This document shows positions 1-8,496 of a DNA stretch of 64,000 nucleotides, one piece after another (the stretch's first letter is position 1; each line of letters starts with the position of its first letter). Under the pieces are notes generated by a model. That model did not search any database and was not told the origin of the DNA. It worked only from the letters and a program-made list of their open reading frames with translations. A program made the position numbers and the translations under genes. This DNA is from MFD01213-c1 sp963704405 (GTDB lineage Bacteria > Planctomycetota > Phycisphaerae > Tepidisphaerales > Tepidisphaeraceae), in contig OY969903.1 of NCBI GenBank assembly GCA_963704405.1, positions 1,674,001 to 1,738,000 of the forward strand, given 5' to 3'.

Positions 1-1286
1 TGATACCGCCGATGGATGGGATCGTCCTTGAAATAACGGAGGGTGTCGTTCATCCATCCCATGTCCCATTTGTATCCGAAGCCGAGGCCACCGATATGCA
101 GCGGGCGCGAGACCATCGGCCACGATGTTGATTCTTCGGCGATGGTCTGCACATCAGGAAACTGGCTGTATATTTCGCGATTCATCTGCCGCAGGAATTC
201 GATTGCTTCGACGTTTTCTTTTCCGCCGAAGGAGTTGGGAATCCACTCTCCGTCTTTTCGCCCGTAATCCAGGTAGAGCATTGAAGCGACTGCATCGACG
301 CGAAGGCCATCCACGTGATATTTATCCAGCCAGAAGATTGCGCTGGAAAGTAGAAACGCCCGCACTTCATTGCGGCCATAATTAAAAATAGCGCTTTTCC
401 AATCGGGATGAAATCCCTTGCGCGGATCAGCGTGCTCATACAGATGCGTGCCGTCAAAATATTTCAGCCCATGCTCATCTTCCGGAAAGTGTGAAGGCAC
501 CCAATCCAGGATGACTCCGATGCCGCGCTGGTGCAGGTGATCGATCAAAAACATCAGATCCTGCGGCGTGCCATAGCGACTGGTGGGGGCGAAGTACCCT
601 GTCGTCTGATATCCCCACGATCCGTAAAACGGATGCTCCATCACGGGCAGGAACTCGACGTGTGTGAAAGCGCGGTCGACCAGGTAATCTGCCAGCCGCG
701 GAGCGAACTCGCGATAGGTGAGCGAGCGGTTCTGCTCTTCCGGCACGCGCGCCCATGAGCCCAGGTGCATCTCGTAAATGCTCATGGCGCGATCGAGCTT
801 CTGCCGCTTTCCGCGGCCGCTCATCCAGCCGGCGTCCGCCCAGTCGTAATCCAGCCGGCGAACAATCGATTCCTTGAGTGGCGGCTTTTGATGCATGAAT
901 CCGAACGGATCGATCTTGTCGACCGTGTACCCCTCATGCTTTGAAGCAATATGATATTTGTAATGCGCTCCTTCGCGCGCTTCAGGCACGATGCCTTCCC
1001 AGATGCCCGATGAACCGCGCATTCGCAGCGGATGGCGGCCTTTATCCCATTCATTAAAATCCGCGATCACTGAAACGTATTGGGCATTGGGCGCCCACAC
1101 CGCAAAATAAACTCCGCCACCCGGCAGGCAATGCGCTCCCAGCTTTTCATACAGGCGGCTGTGCGTTCCTTCATTGAACAGATAGAGGTCCTGATCGCCC
1201 AGCAGCCCCGTATTTTCGGCTTTGGACATGGGCTGTTGCCTGGCGGTCCGCTGCTCGGTCGCACCTTGATTGATGGTTCGAGTCAT
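1..1286 (-). CDS. glgB: 1,4-alpha-glucan branching enzyme GlgB (3' end cut by window edge)
   Basis: Transfers segments of alpha-1,4-glucan to make alpha-1,6 branches, the last step of the GlgE pathway encoded just upstream. About 428 residues are visible and the frame is still open at base 1. An N-terminal carbohydrate-binding (CBM48-like) part contains YFAVWAPNAQYVSVIADFNEW. The GH13 barrel follows, with the MHLGSW and DWVPSHFP segments, the nucleophile Asp in DGLRVDAVASMLY and the acid Glu in TIAEESTSWP. The ATG overlaps the stop of the treS-mak gene by 4 bases (ATGA), so the two are probably translationally coupled. All catalytic features seen are intact; only the C-terminal part is missing because of the window limit. 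Confidence 0.95.
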   Translation of the reverse strand, partial: MTRTINQGATEQRTARQQPMSKAENTGLLGDQDLYLFNEGTHSRLYEKLGAHCLPGGGVYFAVWAPNAQYVSVIADFNEWDKGRHPLRMRGSSGIWEGIVPEAREGAHYKYHIASKHEGYTVDKIDPFGFMHQKPPLKESIVRRLDYDWADAGWMSGRGKRQKLDRAMSIYEMHLGSWARVPEEQNRSLTYREFAPRLADYLVDRAFTHVEFLPVMEHPFYGSWGYQTTGYFAPTSRYGTPQDLMFLIDHLHQRGIGVILDWVPSHFPEDEHGLKYFDGTHLYEHADPRKGFHPDWKSAIFNYGRNEVRAFLLSSAIFWLDKYHVDGLRVDAVASMLYLDYGRKDGEWIPNSFGGKENVEAIEFLRQMNREIYSQFPDVQTIAEESTSWPMVSRPLHIGGLGFGYKWDMGWMNDTLRYFKDDPIHRRY

Positions 1287-4200
1287 GGTTGGACATCCTT
1301 CCGTGCTTCAACCTCGCCTGACGCCGCCTCGATGCCTTTCGTGGCGCCGGGGACATTTCCGTGCATGTCTAAAATCGCCAGCACGGCGCGCAGCGGGATA
1401 TCCACCCAGTCCGGCCGCGAATTCAGCTCATAACGCACTTCGTATAGCGCCTTCTCCAGAACCCACGAACCTAAAACCAATTCCGCATCGGACACCTGTG
1501 CGGGCAGCAGGTCGGGGCAATTTTCGCGAAGACAAATCGTATAGGCCCGCACAAACTCGCGCCCCAGCCATGCGCCCCAGATCGCCGCTCCGCGCTGGTC
1601 GCGCTCGCGAGCGGCGGTGTTTCCGTCAGGCGGGAGAATTTCCCAGTGCCTTCGCATTGCTGTCCAGGCGGCATAATCGAAACTGCGGACCATTCCCGCG
1701 ACATCGCGCATGGATGATCGCTTCAGTCTGCGCTCGCCGATGGACTTCAGCGGCTCCCCTTCGAAATCGATGATGACGAAATCTTTTCCTGTCCAGAGCA
1801 CCTGGCCGAGGTGATAGTCGCCATGGCAGCGAATGCGCGGCGCCCGGATGGGCCGTGCTGTAAGCTCGCGGAACAATTTCAGGATATCGGCTTCCCTGGC
1901 CAGGAGAGCGCGGCCAAGTTCAGCCGCCTCTGCGGTCAGCGAACCGACGTGCTGCGACAACGTCTGCATCGCCGCCCGCGTGGTATTCCGCATGGATTGA
2001 AAGAGCGACCGCTGATAGACCGCGCTATAAGGCTCGGGTGTGAACGCCGCATTCCCGCGGCCGTCCGCGAGCGCAACGTGCATTTCAGCCGTCCGTCGCC
2101 CGAGCAACCGCGCCAGTTCCAGCGGGCTGGCGATCAGTGATGCGATATTCTTCGGCGGGCCCCCTTCACCGCCCGCGCATCCCGCATCTCCCGGCATGCA
2201 CAGGTCGGCGGCCTGCTGCCCGCTCAGGGCATCAAGCCCCTCAAAATACCGCTGTGCGTGATCTAAAAATGTGCCCCAGGCATCGCCATGGTTCGGCACA
2301 TAGCCCAGTGCCACAGCCAACGTGCGCGGGCTGCCGCGGCCCATGATTTCGAGCGCGGCCACCACAGAAGCCGTGTTCGTGAATCCCACCTTCGCGAGGT
2401 GTTCGCCGATTTCCAGTTCCGGATTCGTTCCATCTCCCAACCGGCGATAGAGCTTGAATATCAACTGCTGGTCGAACAGGACATTGCTGTTGCTTTGCTC
2501 GCGATCGGGAAGTTTCGGGGTGATGGCCGCTACATCTTTGACGGTGATGCCGCTGCTGATTAAACGTCCCTGCAGCCGGGCATTTTCTCCCGCGACCGAT
2601 CTGCCACCGACCGCCCATTGAAGCAGCAGCGATGCGAACTGCGGATCGGTCATGCCATCCTGCACGTTCCATTGTTTGCCGGTGCTGCTGGCGATGCGAA
2701 TCAGGAGGCCGCTGTCATTGGAAGCTGGATTATCGTCAGCGATCGCATCGCTCACCGACAGTGGCAGGGCGTACGTGTCCGGTTCACCTTCGGTGAACTC
2801 AATTTCCACCAGGAAGATGGCGTGCTGGGATGGGCTGGCGATGTCGCGGCTTTCCGCTGGATCTGCCGCGCTGATTCGCTCCACCACGTGCACGGACCGA
2901 ATCGATCGGGCTTTAGAAACGAACCATCGCCGCGTGGGCAACAGGGCCGGTAATTGATCCGCCAGCACCCGATCAAATGCAGGATGATTCAGCGGTGACG
3001 CCCCGATGTTCCCCAGGCGAACGGTTTGCACCGTCGCTGTCTTCACGGCATCCTGCGTCGGCGGTTCCAGCAGAAACCAGTAGAACGCATGCGGCCCGAC
3101 CGAAAGCACGTATTTCCCGTCTTCTCCCACCGCAGGGAACCGGACATTTCCGAACATTTCGATGGGTGTGGAACCTTTCTGCGCCGCCAAAGCCAGTTCT
3201 ACGGGTTGTGCAAAGCGAGAAAGGTTTGCAACCACCAAAACAGTTTCACACTCATCATGCCGCAGAAATGCAAGCACCTTTGAATTATTCGGCGTCAGGA
3301 ACTGAATTTCCCCGCGGCCGAAGACAGGATGATGTTTTCGAAGCGCAATCAACCGCCGCATCCACCAGAGCAGTGATGATGGATTGGTCAACTGAGATTC
3401 GACATTGATTGTTTCGTAGTGATATTCGGGATCGATAATCAGAGGCAAAAACAACCGCTGCGGATTTGCCCGCGAAAATCCGCCGTTGCGATCGGGGCTC
3501 CACTGCATCGGCGTGCGAACGCCATTGCGATCGCCGAGGAAAATATTGTCCCCCATTCCAATCTCGTCGCCGTAATACATCACCGGCGTGCCGGGCATGG
3601 AAAACAGCAGGGCGTTCATCAATTCAATCTTGCGGCGGCTGTTGTCCAGCAACGGGGCCAGGCGCCGACGAATGCCCATGTTAATCCGGGCTGCCGGATC
3701 GCTTGCATATACGCGCCACATATAGTCGCGCTCTTCATCGGTCACCATTTCGAGCGTCAGCTCATCATGGTTCCGCAAAAACATTGCCCACTGCCCGCCT
3801 GGCGGCAGCGGGGGGGTTTGCTCCAGGATGTCGATGATGGGGTAACGGTCTTCCATGCGCAGCGACATGAACAGCCGCGGCATCAGCGGAAAATGGAAGT
3901 TCATGTGGCATTCATCGCCGTTGCCGAAATAGGCGATGGCGTCTTCCGGCCACTGATTTGCCTCGGCCAATAACATGCGGCCTGGCCAATGCTCATCCAC
4001 ATGCGCCCGCAGCTTGCGCAAAAAAGCGTGTGTTTCAGGAAGGTTTTCGCAGCTCGTTCCCTCCCGCTCATATAGGTACGGAACGGCATCCAGCCGCACA
4101 CCGTCAACGCCTGCACTCATCCAGAAATCGCAAACCTTCAGCACTGCTTCGTGCACCGCCAAATTATCGAAGTTCAGATCCGGCTGATGATTGAAGAATC

Positions 4201-4741
4201 GATGCCAGTAATACTGCCCCGCCAGGTGATCGAAGGTCCAGTTGCTCGGCTCAAAATCCTTGAAGATGATGCGCACGCCTGAGTATTTGTCCGGTGTATC
4301 GCTCCATACATAAAAATCGCGCTCGGGGCTCCCCCTGGGCGCACGCCGGGCGCGCTGGAACCATTCGTGCTGGTCTGAAGTATGATTGATGACCAGTTCG
4401 GTGATGACGTGAATCCCGCGCTGATGGGCCTCGTCAATAAAATGGCGGGCTTCGTCGATCGTGCCATAGGAAGGATTCACGCTTGTGTAGTCGGCGATGT
4501 CATAACCGTCATCCTTCAAAGGCGACGGATAAAATGGCAGGAGCCAGATGGCCGTCACGCCCAGGTCTTCCAGGTAATCGAGCTTTGAAATCAGCCCGTT
4601 AAAGTCCCCGATCCCGTCGCCGTTGCTGTCGCAGAATGAGCGCACATGCATCTGGTAGATAATTGCATTTTTGTACCAGAGTGTTTCCGCACCCGGGGCG
4701 GGCGCGGCGGTGACCCGCGGCGAAGCCTTCTCAACAGACAT
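1283..4741 (-). CDS. treS: Trehalose synthase / maltokinase fusion (TreS-Mak)
   Basis: Bifunctional enzyme. The N-terminal GH13 domain interconverts trehalose and maltose. The C-terminal maltokinase domain makes maltose-1-phosphate, the donor for GlgE. The N-terminal half begins LWYKNAIIYQMHVRSF and has the nucleophile Asp in DGVRLDAVPYLYE, the acid Glu in LLAEANQW and RNHDELTLEMV. The C-terminal half has the kinase motif CHGDYHLGQV followed by IDFEGEP. The start chosen is the ATG at 4741, giving 1152 residues. A longer frame opens at 4834 but would overlap glgE by 59 bases and adds residues before the conserved domain. It lies 34 bases after glgE and overlaps glgB, so it is the middle gene of the operon. 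Fusion of the two activities is known in several phyla. Confidence 0.95.
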   Translation of the reverse strand: MSVEKASPRVTAAPAPGAETLWYKNAIIYQMHVRSFCDSNGDGIGDFNGLISKLDYLEDLGVTAIWLLPFYPSPLKDDGYDIADYTSVNPSYGTIDEARHFIDEAHQRGIHVITELVINHTSDQHEWFQRARRAPRGSPERDFYVWSDTPDKYSGVRIIFKDFEPSNWTFDHLAGQYYWHRFFNHQPDLNFDNLAVHEAVLKVCDFWMSAGVDGVRLDAVPYLYEREGTSCENLPETHAFLRKLRAHVDEHWPGRMLLAEANQWPEDAIAYFGNGDECHMNFHFPLMPRLFMSLRMEDRYPIIDILEQTPPLPPGGQWAMFLRNHDELTLEMVTDEERDYMWRVYASDPAARINMGIRRRLAPLLDNSRRKIELMNALLFSMPGTPVMYYGDEIGMGDNIFLGDRNGVRTPMQWSPDRNGGFSRANPQRLFLPLIIDPEYHYETINVESQLTNPSSLLWWMRRLIALRKHHPVFGRGEIQFLTPNNSKVLAFLRHDECETVLVVANLSRFAQPVELALAAQKGSTPIEMFGNVRFPAVGEDGKYVLSVGPHAFYWFLLEPPTQDAVKTATVQTVRLGNIGASPLNHPAFDRVLADQLPALLPTRRWFVSKARSIRSVHVVERISAADPAESRDIASPSQHAIFLVEIEFTEGEPDTYALPLSVSDAIADDNPASNDSGLLIRIASSTGKQWNVQDGMTDPQFASLLLQWAVGGRSVAGENARLQGRLISSGITVKDVAAITPKLPDREQSNSNVLFDQQLIFKLYRRLGDGTNPELEIGEHLAKVGFTNTASVVAALEIMGRGSPRTLAVALGYVPNHGDAWGTFLDHAQRYFEGLDALSGQQAADLCMPGDAGCAGGEGGPPKNIASLIASPLELARLLGRRTAEMHVALADGRGNAAFTPEPYSAVYQRSLFQSMRNTTRAAMQTLSQHVGSLTAEAAELGRALLAREADILKLFRELTARPIRAPRIRCHGDYHLGQVLWTGKDFVIIDFEGEPLKSIGERRLKRSSMRDVAGMVRSFDYAAWTAMRRHWEILPPDGNTAARERDQRGAAIWGAWLGREFVRAYTICLRENCPDLLPAQVSDAELVLGSWVLEKALYEVRYELNSRPDWVDIPLRAVLAILDMHGNVPGATKGIEAASGEVEARKDVQP

Positions 4742-4775
4742 CGTTGCTGCATTGCTCAAGCGATCGCTCCATGCG

Positions 4776-6818
4776 CTAAAGGAAATACTCAAAATCCGAT
4801 TCTGTTCGGCTTCGCCGCCTGACCGCAAATACATGCGCTGGTGAGGTTCCCGGATCGAGTCCGACCACTGCGTGGTATCCCTGCCAGCGATACCGCGCCC
4901 CTGTCAGCAAATCATGCACCTGAAACGGCTGGTCTGCCGTCAAGCGCAGCGCTTCCAGATCCAAATCCAGATGGGCCCATTGCGTGTGATACGGATCGGT
5001 ATTGACCGCCACCAGAATCGTGCTCTCTCCCTGCATTTTGCTGAAGCAGAGGACTGCGGGGTTGTCCGTTTTATGAAAACAAATTCCGCGATCGTGCTGC
5101 AGCGCAGGATGGGATTTGCGAATTTGGTTTAATCGCCCGAGCAGATCTCCCAGTGCGTCGGGGCGGCTCATGTCCCAGTGGCGAACCTGGTACTTTTCCG
5201 AATCCAGATATTCTTCGCTGCCTTGCCGCACGGGCCGGCCGTCCATGAGCTCAAATGTCGGCCCATATACGCCATAATTTGCGCAAAGCGTCGCCGCCAG
5301 GACCGCGCGCGCTACATACGCGGCTCGCGCGTCGGTCTGCAGATATTCATTCAGAATGTCAGGCGTATTCGGCCACGCGTTTGGCCGGAAGAAATCGACC
5401 ACCGGGGGTTTGGTGAGTTCGGTGAAATATTGCTTCAGGCTCTGCGGATCATTTCGCCATGCGAAATAGGTGTATGACTGCGTGAATCCGAGCTTTGCCA
5501 GCCGATACATTACCTTTGGCCGCGTAAACGCCTCGGCGAGAAACAGCACGTTCGGATCCTGCTTACGTACTTCGCCGATCAACCATTCCCAAAATGGAAA
5601 TGGCTTGGTGTGAGGATTATCCACGCGGAAAATCCGCACGCCGCGATCATGCCAGAACATCACAACCCGCAGCAATTCATTCCACAGGCTCTGCCAATTG
5701 CCGGATTCGAAATCAAAGGGGTAAATATCCTGATATTTCTTCGGTGGATTCTCCGCATACTGAATGCTTCCATCGGGCCGATGCCGAAACCATTCCGGAT
5801 GCTCCCGCACGTATGGATGATCCGGTGAGCATTGAAACGCCAGATCCATCGCGATTTCAATTCCGTGCTCGCTTGCATTTTCTATCAGCCGATCAAAATC
5901 AGAGAACGTTCCCAGCTCGGGGTGAATTGCATCATGTCCCCCTTCTGGGCCGCCGATTGCCCAGGGGCTTCCTACATCGCCTGGCTCTGTCGCCGCCGAA
6001 TTATTCCGACCCTTGCGAAATGCCCGCCCGATCGGGTGGATCGGCGGGAGATACAGCACGTCAAACCCCATCGCCGCGATCTGCGGCAGCCGCCTTTCCA
6101 CATCCGCCAGCGTTCCATGTCGACCCGGATCAGACGACGCCGACCGGGGGAACAGTTCATACCAACTGCTGAACCGCGCCTTTGCCCGATCCACCCAGAT
6201 GCAGATCGGTTTGTCCCATTCGGTTACAAACCGCCGCGGCGCATGTCGCCGCATGAGCGAAGCGAGCGAACTTCCCAGCGCCGCTTCGGTTGCTTCGCCA
6301 GCGGCGTTCGATCGCAGCATTCGTGCAAATGCAAGTAGCGATCGCGCCGGTTCTCCATCATTCGCGGTTGCCGCCTCTTGAACCAGTTCCGCCCCGATGA
6401 ACAGATCCACGGCTACGTTTTGCCCTGCGGCGACGCGCTTTTGCAGCTCATATGCCCATGTCGCAAACCGATCCACCCAGGCCACTATTGTAAATTCGTG
6501 CCACCCCACGGCATGTACTTCAAATTCCCCCGCCCACCGGTCATTCACCAGCGCCGTCATCTCCACTTCATCCCACTGCGATAACTCTCCGCTGCGATGT
6601 CTGACTATCACTCCGATTTTGTCATGACCATCCACAAACGCATCTGCCTCCACACGGACGAGCTCACCAACGGATCGCTTCGCCGGAAACCGTCCTGCGT
6701 CCACATGGGGCACAATATTCTCAATTACCACCCGCGCACGGCTTCCCTCCGCATCCGTTTCCCTCCGATCGATCGCAGGCTGCACGCTCGAAGTCGCAGA
6801 TGGGGCAATACCCTTCAT
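4776..6818 (-). CDS. glgE: Alpha-1,4-glucan:maltose-1-phosphate maltosyltransferase GlgE
   Basis: Extends alpha-1,4-glucan from maltose-1-phosphate and is the defining enzyme of the GlgE pathway. The N-terminal domain runs from about RVVIENIVPHVDAGRFPAK. The GH13_3 catalytic domain shows MGFDVLYLPPIHPIG, the nucleophile Asp in IFRVDNPHTKPFPFWEW and the acid Glu in FLAEAFTRP. The length (680 residues from the ATG at 6818) fits the family. A TTG 14 codons upstream (6860) is the alternative start. It is the first gene of the minus-strand operon glgE, treS-mak, glgB. The 296 bases between this start and the DUF2911 gene are the shared divergent promoter region; I see no clear sigma-70 pair there. 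Confidence 0.95.
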   Translation of the reverse strand: MKGIAPSATSSVQPAIDRRETDAEGSRARVVIENIVPHVDAGRFPAKRSVGELVRVEADAFVDGHDKIGVIVRHRSGELSQWDEVEMTALVNDRWAGEFEVHAVGWHEFTIVAWVDRFATWAYELQKRVAAGQNVAVDLFIGAELVQEAATANDGEPARSLLAFARMLRSNAAGEATEAALGSSLASLMRRHAPRRFVTEWDKPICIWVDRAKARFSSWYELFPRSASSDPGRHGTLADVERRLPQIAAMGFDVLYLPPIHPIGRAFRKGRNNSAATEPGDVGSPWAIGGPEGGHDAIHPELGTFSDFDRLIENASEHGIEIAMDLAFQCSPDHPYVREHPEWFRHRPDGSIQYAENPPKKYQDIYPFDFESGNWQSLWNELLRVVMFWHDRGVRIFRVDNPHTKPFPFWEWLIGEVRKQDPNVLFLAEAFTRPKVMYRLAKLGFTQSYTYFAWRNDPQSLKQYFTELTKPPVVDFFRPNAWPNTPDILNEYLQTDARAAYVARAVLAATLCANYGVYGPTFELMDGRPVRQGSEEYLDSEKYQVRHWDMSRPDALGDLLGRLNQIRKSHPALQHDRGICFHKTDNPAVLCFSKMQGESTILVAVNTDPYHTQWAHLDLDLEALRLTADQPFQVHDLLTGARYRWQGYHAVVGLDPGTSPAHVFAVRRRSRTESDFEYFL

Positions 6819-7114
6819 CTTGGGCAATATAGACAGGCCTGACTGAGCAGGCAGCGTCAAAAAATCCAGTAAGCCATCTCACGGCGGCAGCTCCAAAATA
6901 AACAGGGGGCCTTGCGTTGCCCGGGCTCGCCGAAGTCTGACGCGTGCAAAGGTGCGTGAGGGGGATGACGAAGTGTCCCTGCCGCGCGTCCCCGCCATTA
7001 TCCGCATGAATCGGTGGTTAAATCCCACACCAAAAAACTATGAGCAAACCAGACAATAGACAATCTCCGCTCCCCTCACTAATCTCAAACCACCTCATAC
7101 CCGAAGGAGACTTC

Positions 7115-7669
7115 ATGAAACTAAGCGTGCTCCACTTCGCATTGATTCTCTCGGCCATCTTTCTCTTCTCCACCCCAACCTTCGCCCAGCAAAAACGCAT
7201 CAGCCCCCATGAAACCATCAGCTCCGTGATCGACGGCGGCCGCGTTATCATTGTCTATGGCCGTCCCTATACCAAAGATCCCAAGACCGGCGACATGCGA
7301 AAAATCTGGGGCGGACTCATCCCCTATGGCAAGGTCTGGCGCACTGGTTCGGATGAAGCCACCCTCTTCATCACTCAGCAGACCCTTGGCTTCGGCGATG
7401 TCACCGTCCCCCCCGGCGCTTACACCCTCTACACACTCCCAACTGACGACGGCGCTGCCAAGCTCATCATCAACAAACAGCTTGGCCAATGGGGAACCAA
7501 GTATGATGAAAAACAGGACTTGGCCCGAGTCGACCTCAAAAAGGATGACATCGACCCGCAGGTGGACCAGTTCACTATCGCCATAGAGAAAAACCCCGCC
7601 GGCGGCGGCGTCCTGAAACTAACCTGGGAAAAAACCCAATACTCCGTCCCCTTCACCGTCAAAAAGTAG
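7115..7669 (+). CDS. DUF2911 family exported protein
   Basis: A 184-residue protein with a clear Sec signal peptide (MKLSVLHFALILSAIFLFS, then AQQ), so it is probably periplasmic or outer. The body matches the DUF2911 pattern: VIIVYGRPYTKDP, IWGGLIPYGKVWRTGSDEAT and PPGAYTLYTLP. The family has no settled function. The start at 7115 is fixed by the GAAGGAGA ribosome site just upstream; a frame start at 7040 lacks one and would put residues in front of the signal peptide. It is transcribed divergently from glgE and is monocistronic as far as visible. Confidence 0.85.
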   Translation: MKLSVLHFALILSAIFLFSTPTFAQQKRISPHETISSVIDGGRVIIVYGRPYTKDPKTGDMRKIWGGLIPYGKVWRTGSDEATLFITQQTLGFGDVTVPPGAYTLYTLPTDDGAAKLIINKQLGQWGTKYDEKQDLARVDLKKDDIDPQVDQFTIAIEKNPAGGGVLKLTWEKTQYSVPFTVKK

Positions 7670-7806
7670 GCCGACATCATTCAACCGTAACGAGCTTTTT
7701 CTTCTGTTCCTTCTCGCTTTGGGAGAGGGCTAGGGTTCGGGTGATTTCAGCCCTGAAATACCGTGAGCTGGCGCAATAAAAACACCTAAATAGAACTCAC
7801 AACCAA

Positions 7807-8496
7807 ATGCCCCCGCAGTTCACACGCTCGCTGATCGGCCCCTGCATCACAGGGCTCCTGATTCTCACCACGACACTCCGTGCCGCCGACTCCTTATCCT
7901 CACCCGCTTCAAACCCTTCTGCCGCCATCCTCAGAGACCTGCGCAATTTCCGCCAGCTCAATAGCGCCCTCTTCATCGCCGCTCATCCGGATGACGAAAA
8001 CACCCAGCTCATCGCCTACCTCGCCGGCAGCCGGAACTGCCGCACTGCCTATCTGTCGCTCACGCGCGGTGATGGTGGTCAAAACGTCCTGGGCCCCGAA
8101 TTTGGTGAACAGCTCGGTGTCATCCGCACGCATGAACTCCTGGCCGCCCGCCAGATCGACGGCGGACAGCAATTCTTCACCCGCGCCCTCGACTTTGGTT
8201 TCTCCAAGGACTACCGCGAAACCCTCCGTATCTGGGACAGGCAGCAGGTTCTGGCCGACATCGTCCGCGTCATCCGCACCTTTCAGCCCGACATCCTCAT
8301 CACCCGCTTTTCCCCCGAGCCTGGGAACACGCATGGCCACCATACGGCCTCTGCCGTGCTTGCCCTTGAGGCATTCAAACTTGCCGGCGATCCCAAGGCT
8401 TTTCCCGAACAGATCGGTGAACTTTCCCCGTGGCAGCCCAAGCGCATCCTTCAAAACGCCAACGGCAATGCGCCGGCGCGCTGCACATGGACGTGA
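7807..8496 (+). CDS. Large PIG-L deacetylase, N-terminal part (frameshifted gene)
   Basis: N-terminal 229 residues of a gene that continues in another frame (8430-10313). It has a signal-peptide-like start (IGPCITGLLILTTTLRAA) and the PIG-L/LmbE zinc motif AAHPDDENTQL, then LSLTRGDGGQNVLG and GNTHGHHTASAV. PIG-L enzymes remove N-acetyl groups from sugars. Family similarity is lost after WQPKRILQ and resumes in the other frame at about ALHMDVSGEDP. The break lies within 8470-8485 (a GCGCCGGCGCG stretch) and is consistent with one missing base. The gene leads the plus-strand cluster ending in bshA; large exported PIG-L proteins also occur beside symporter and bsh genes in other phyla. Confidence 0.8.
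   Translation: MPPQFTRSLIGPCITGLLILTTTLRAADSLSSPASNPSAAILRDLRNFRQLNSALFIAAHPDDENTQLIAYLAGSRNCRTAYLSLTRGDGGQNVLGPEFGEQLGVIRTHELLAARQIDGGQQFFTRALDFGFSKDYRETLRIWDRQQVLADIVRVIRTFQPDILITRFSPEPGNTHGHHTASAVLALEAFKLAGDPKAFPEQIGELSPWQPKRILQNANGNAPARCTWT

Noticed and set aside
7681..7806. Possible regulatory repeat (GGGAGAGGGCTAGGG)
   Set aside because: Resembles a dispersed low-complexity repeat, but only one partial copy is visible here, so not listed.
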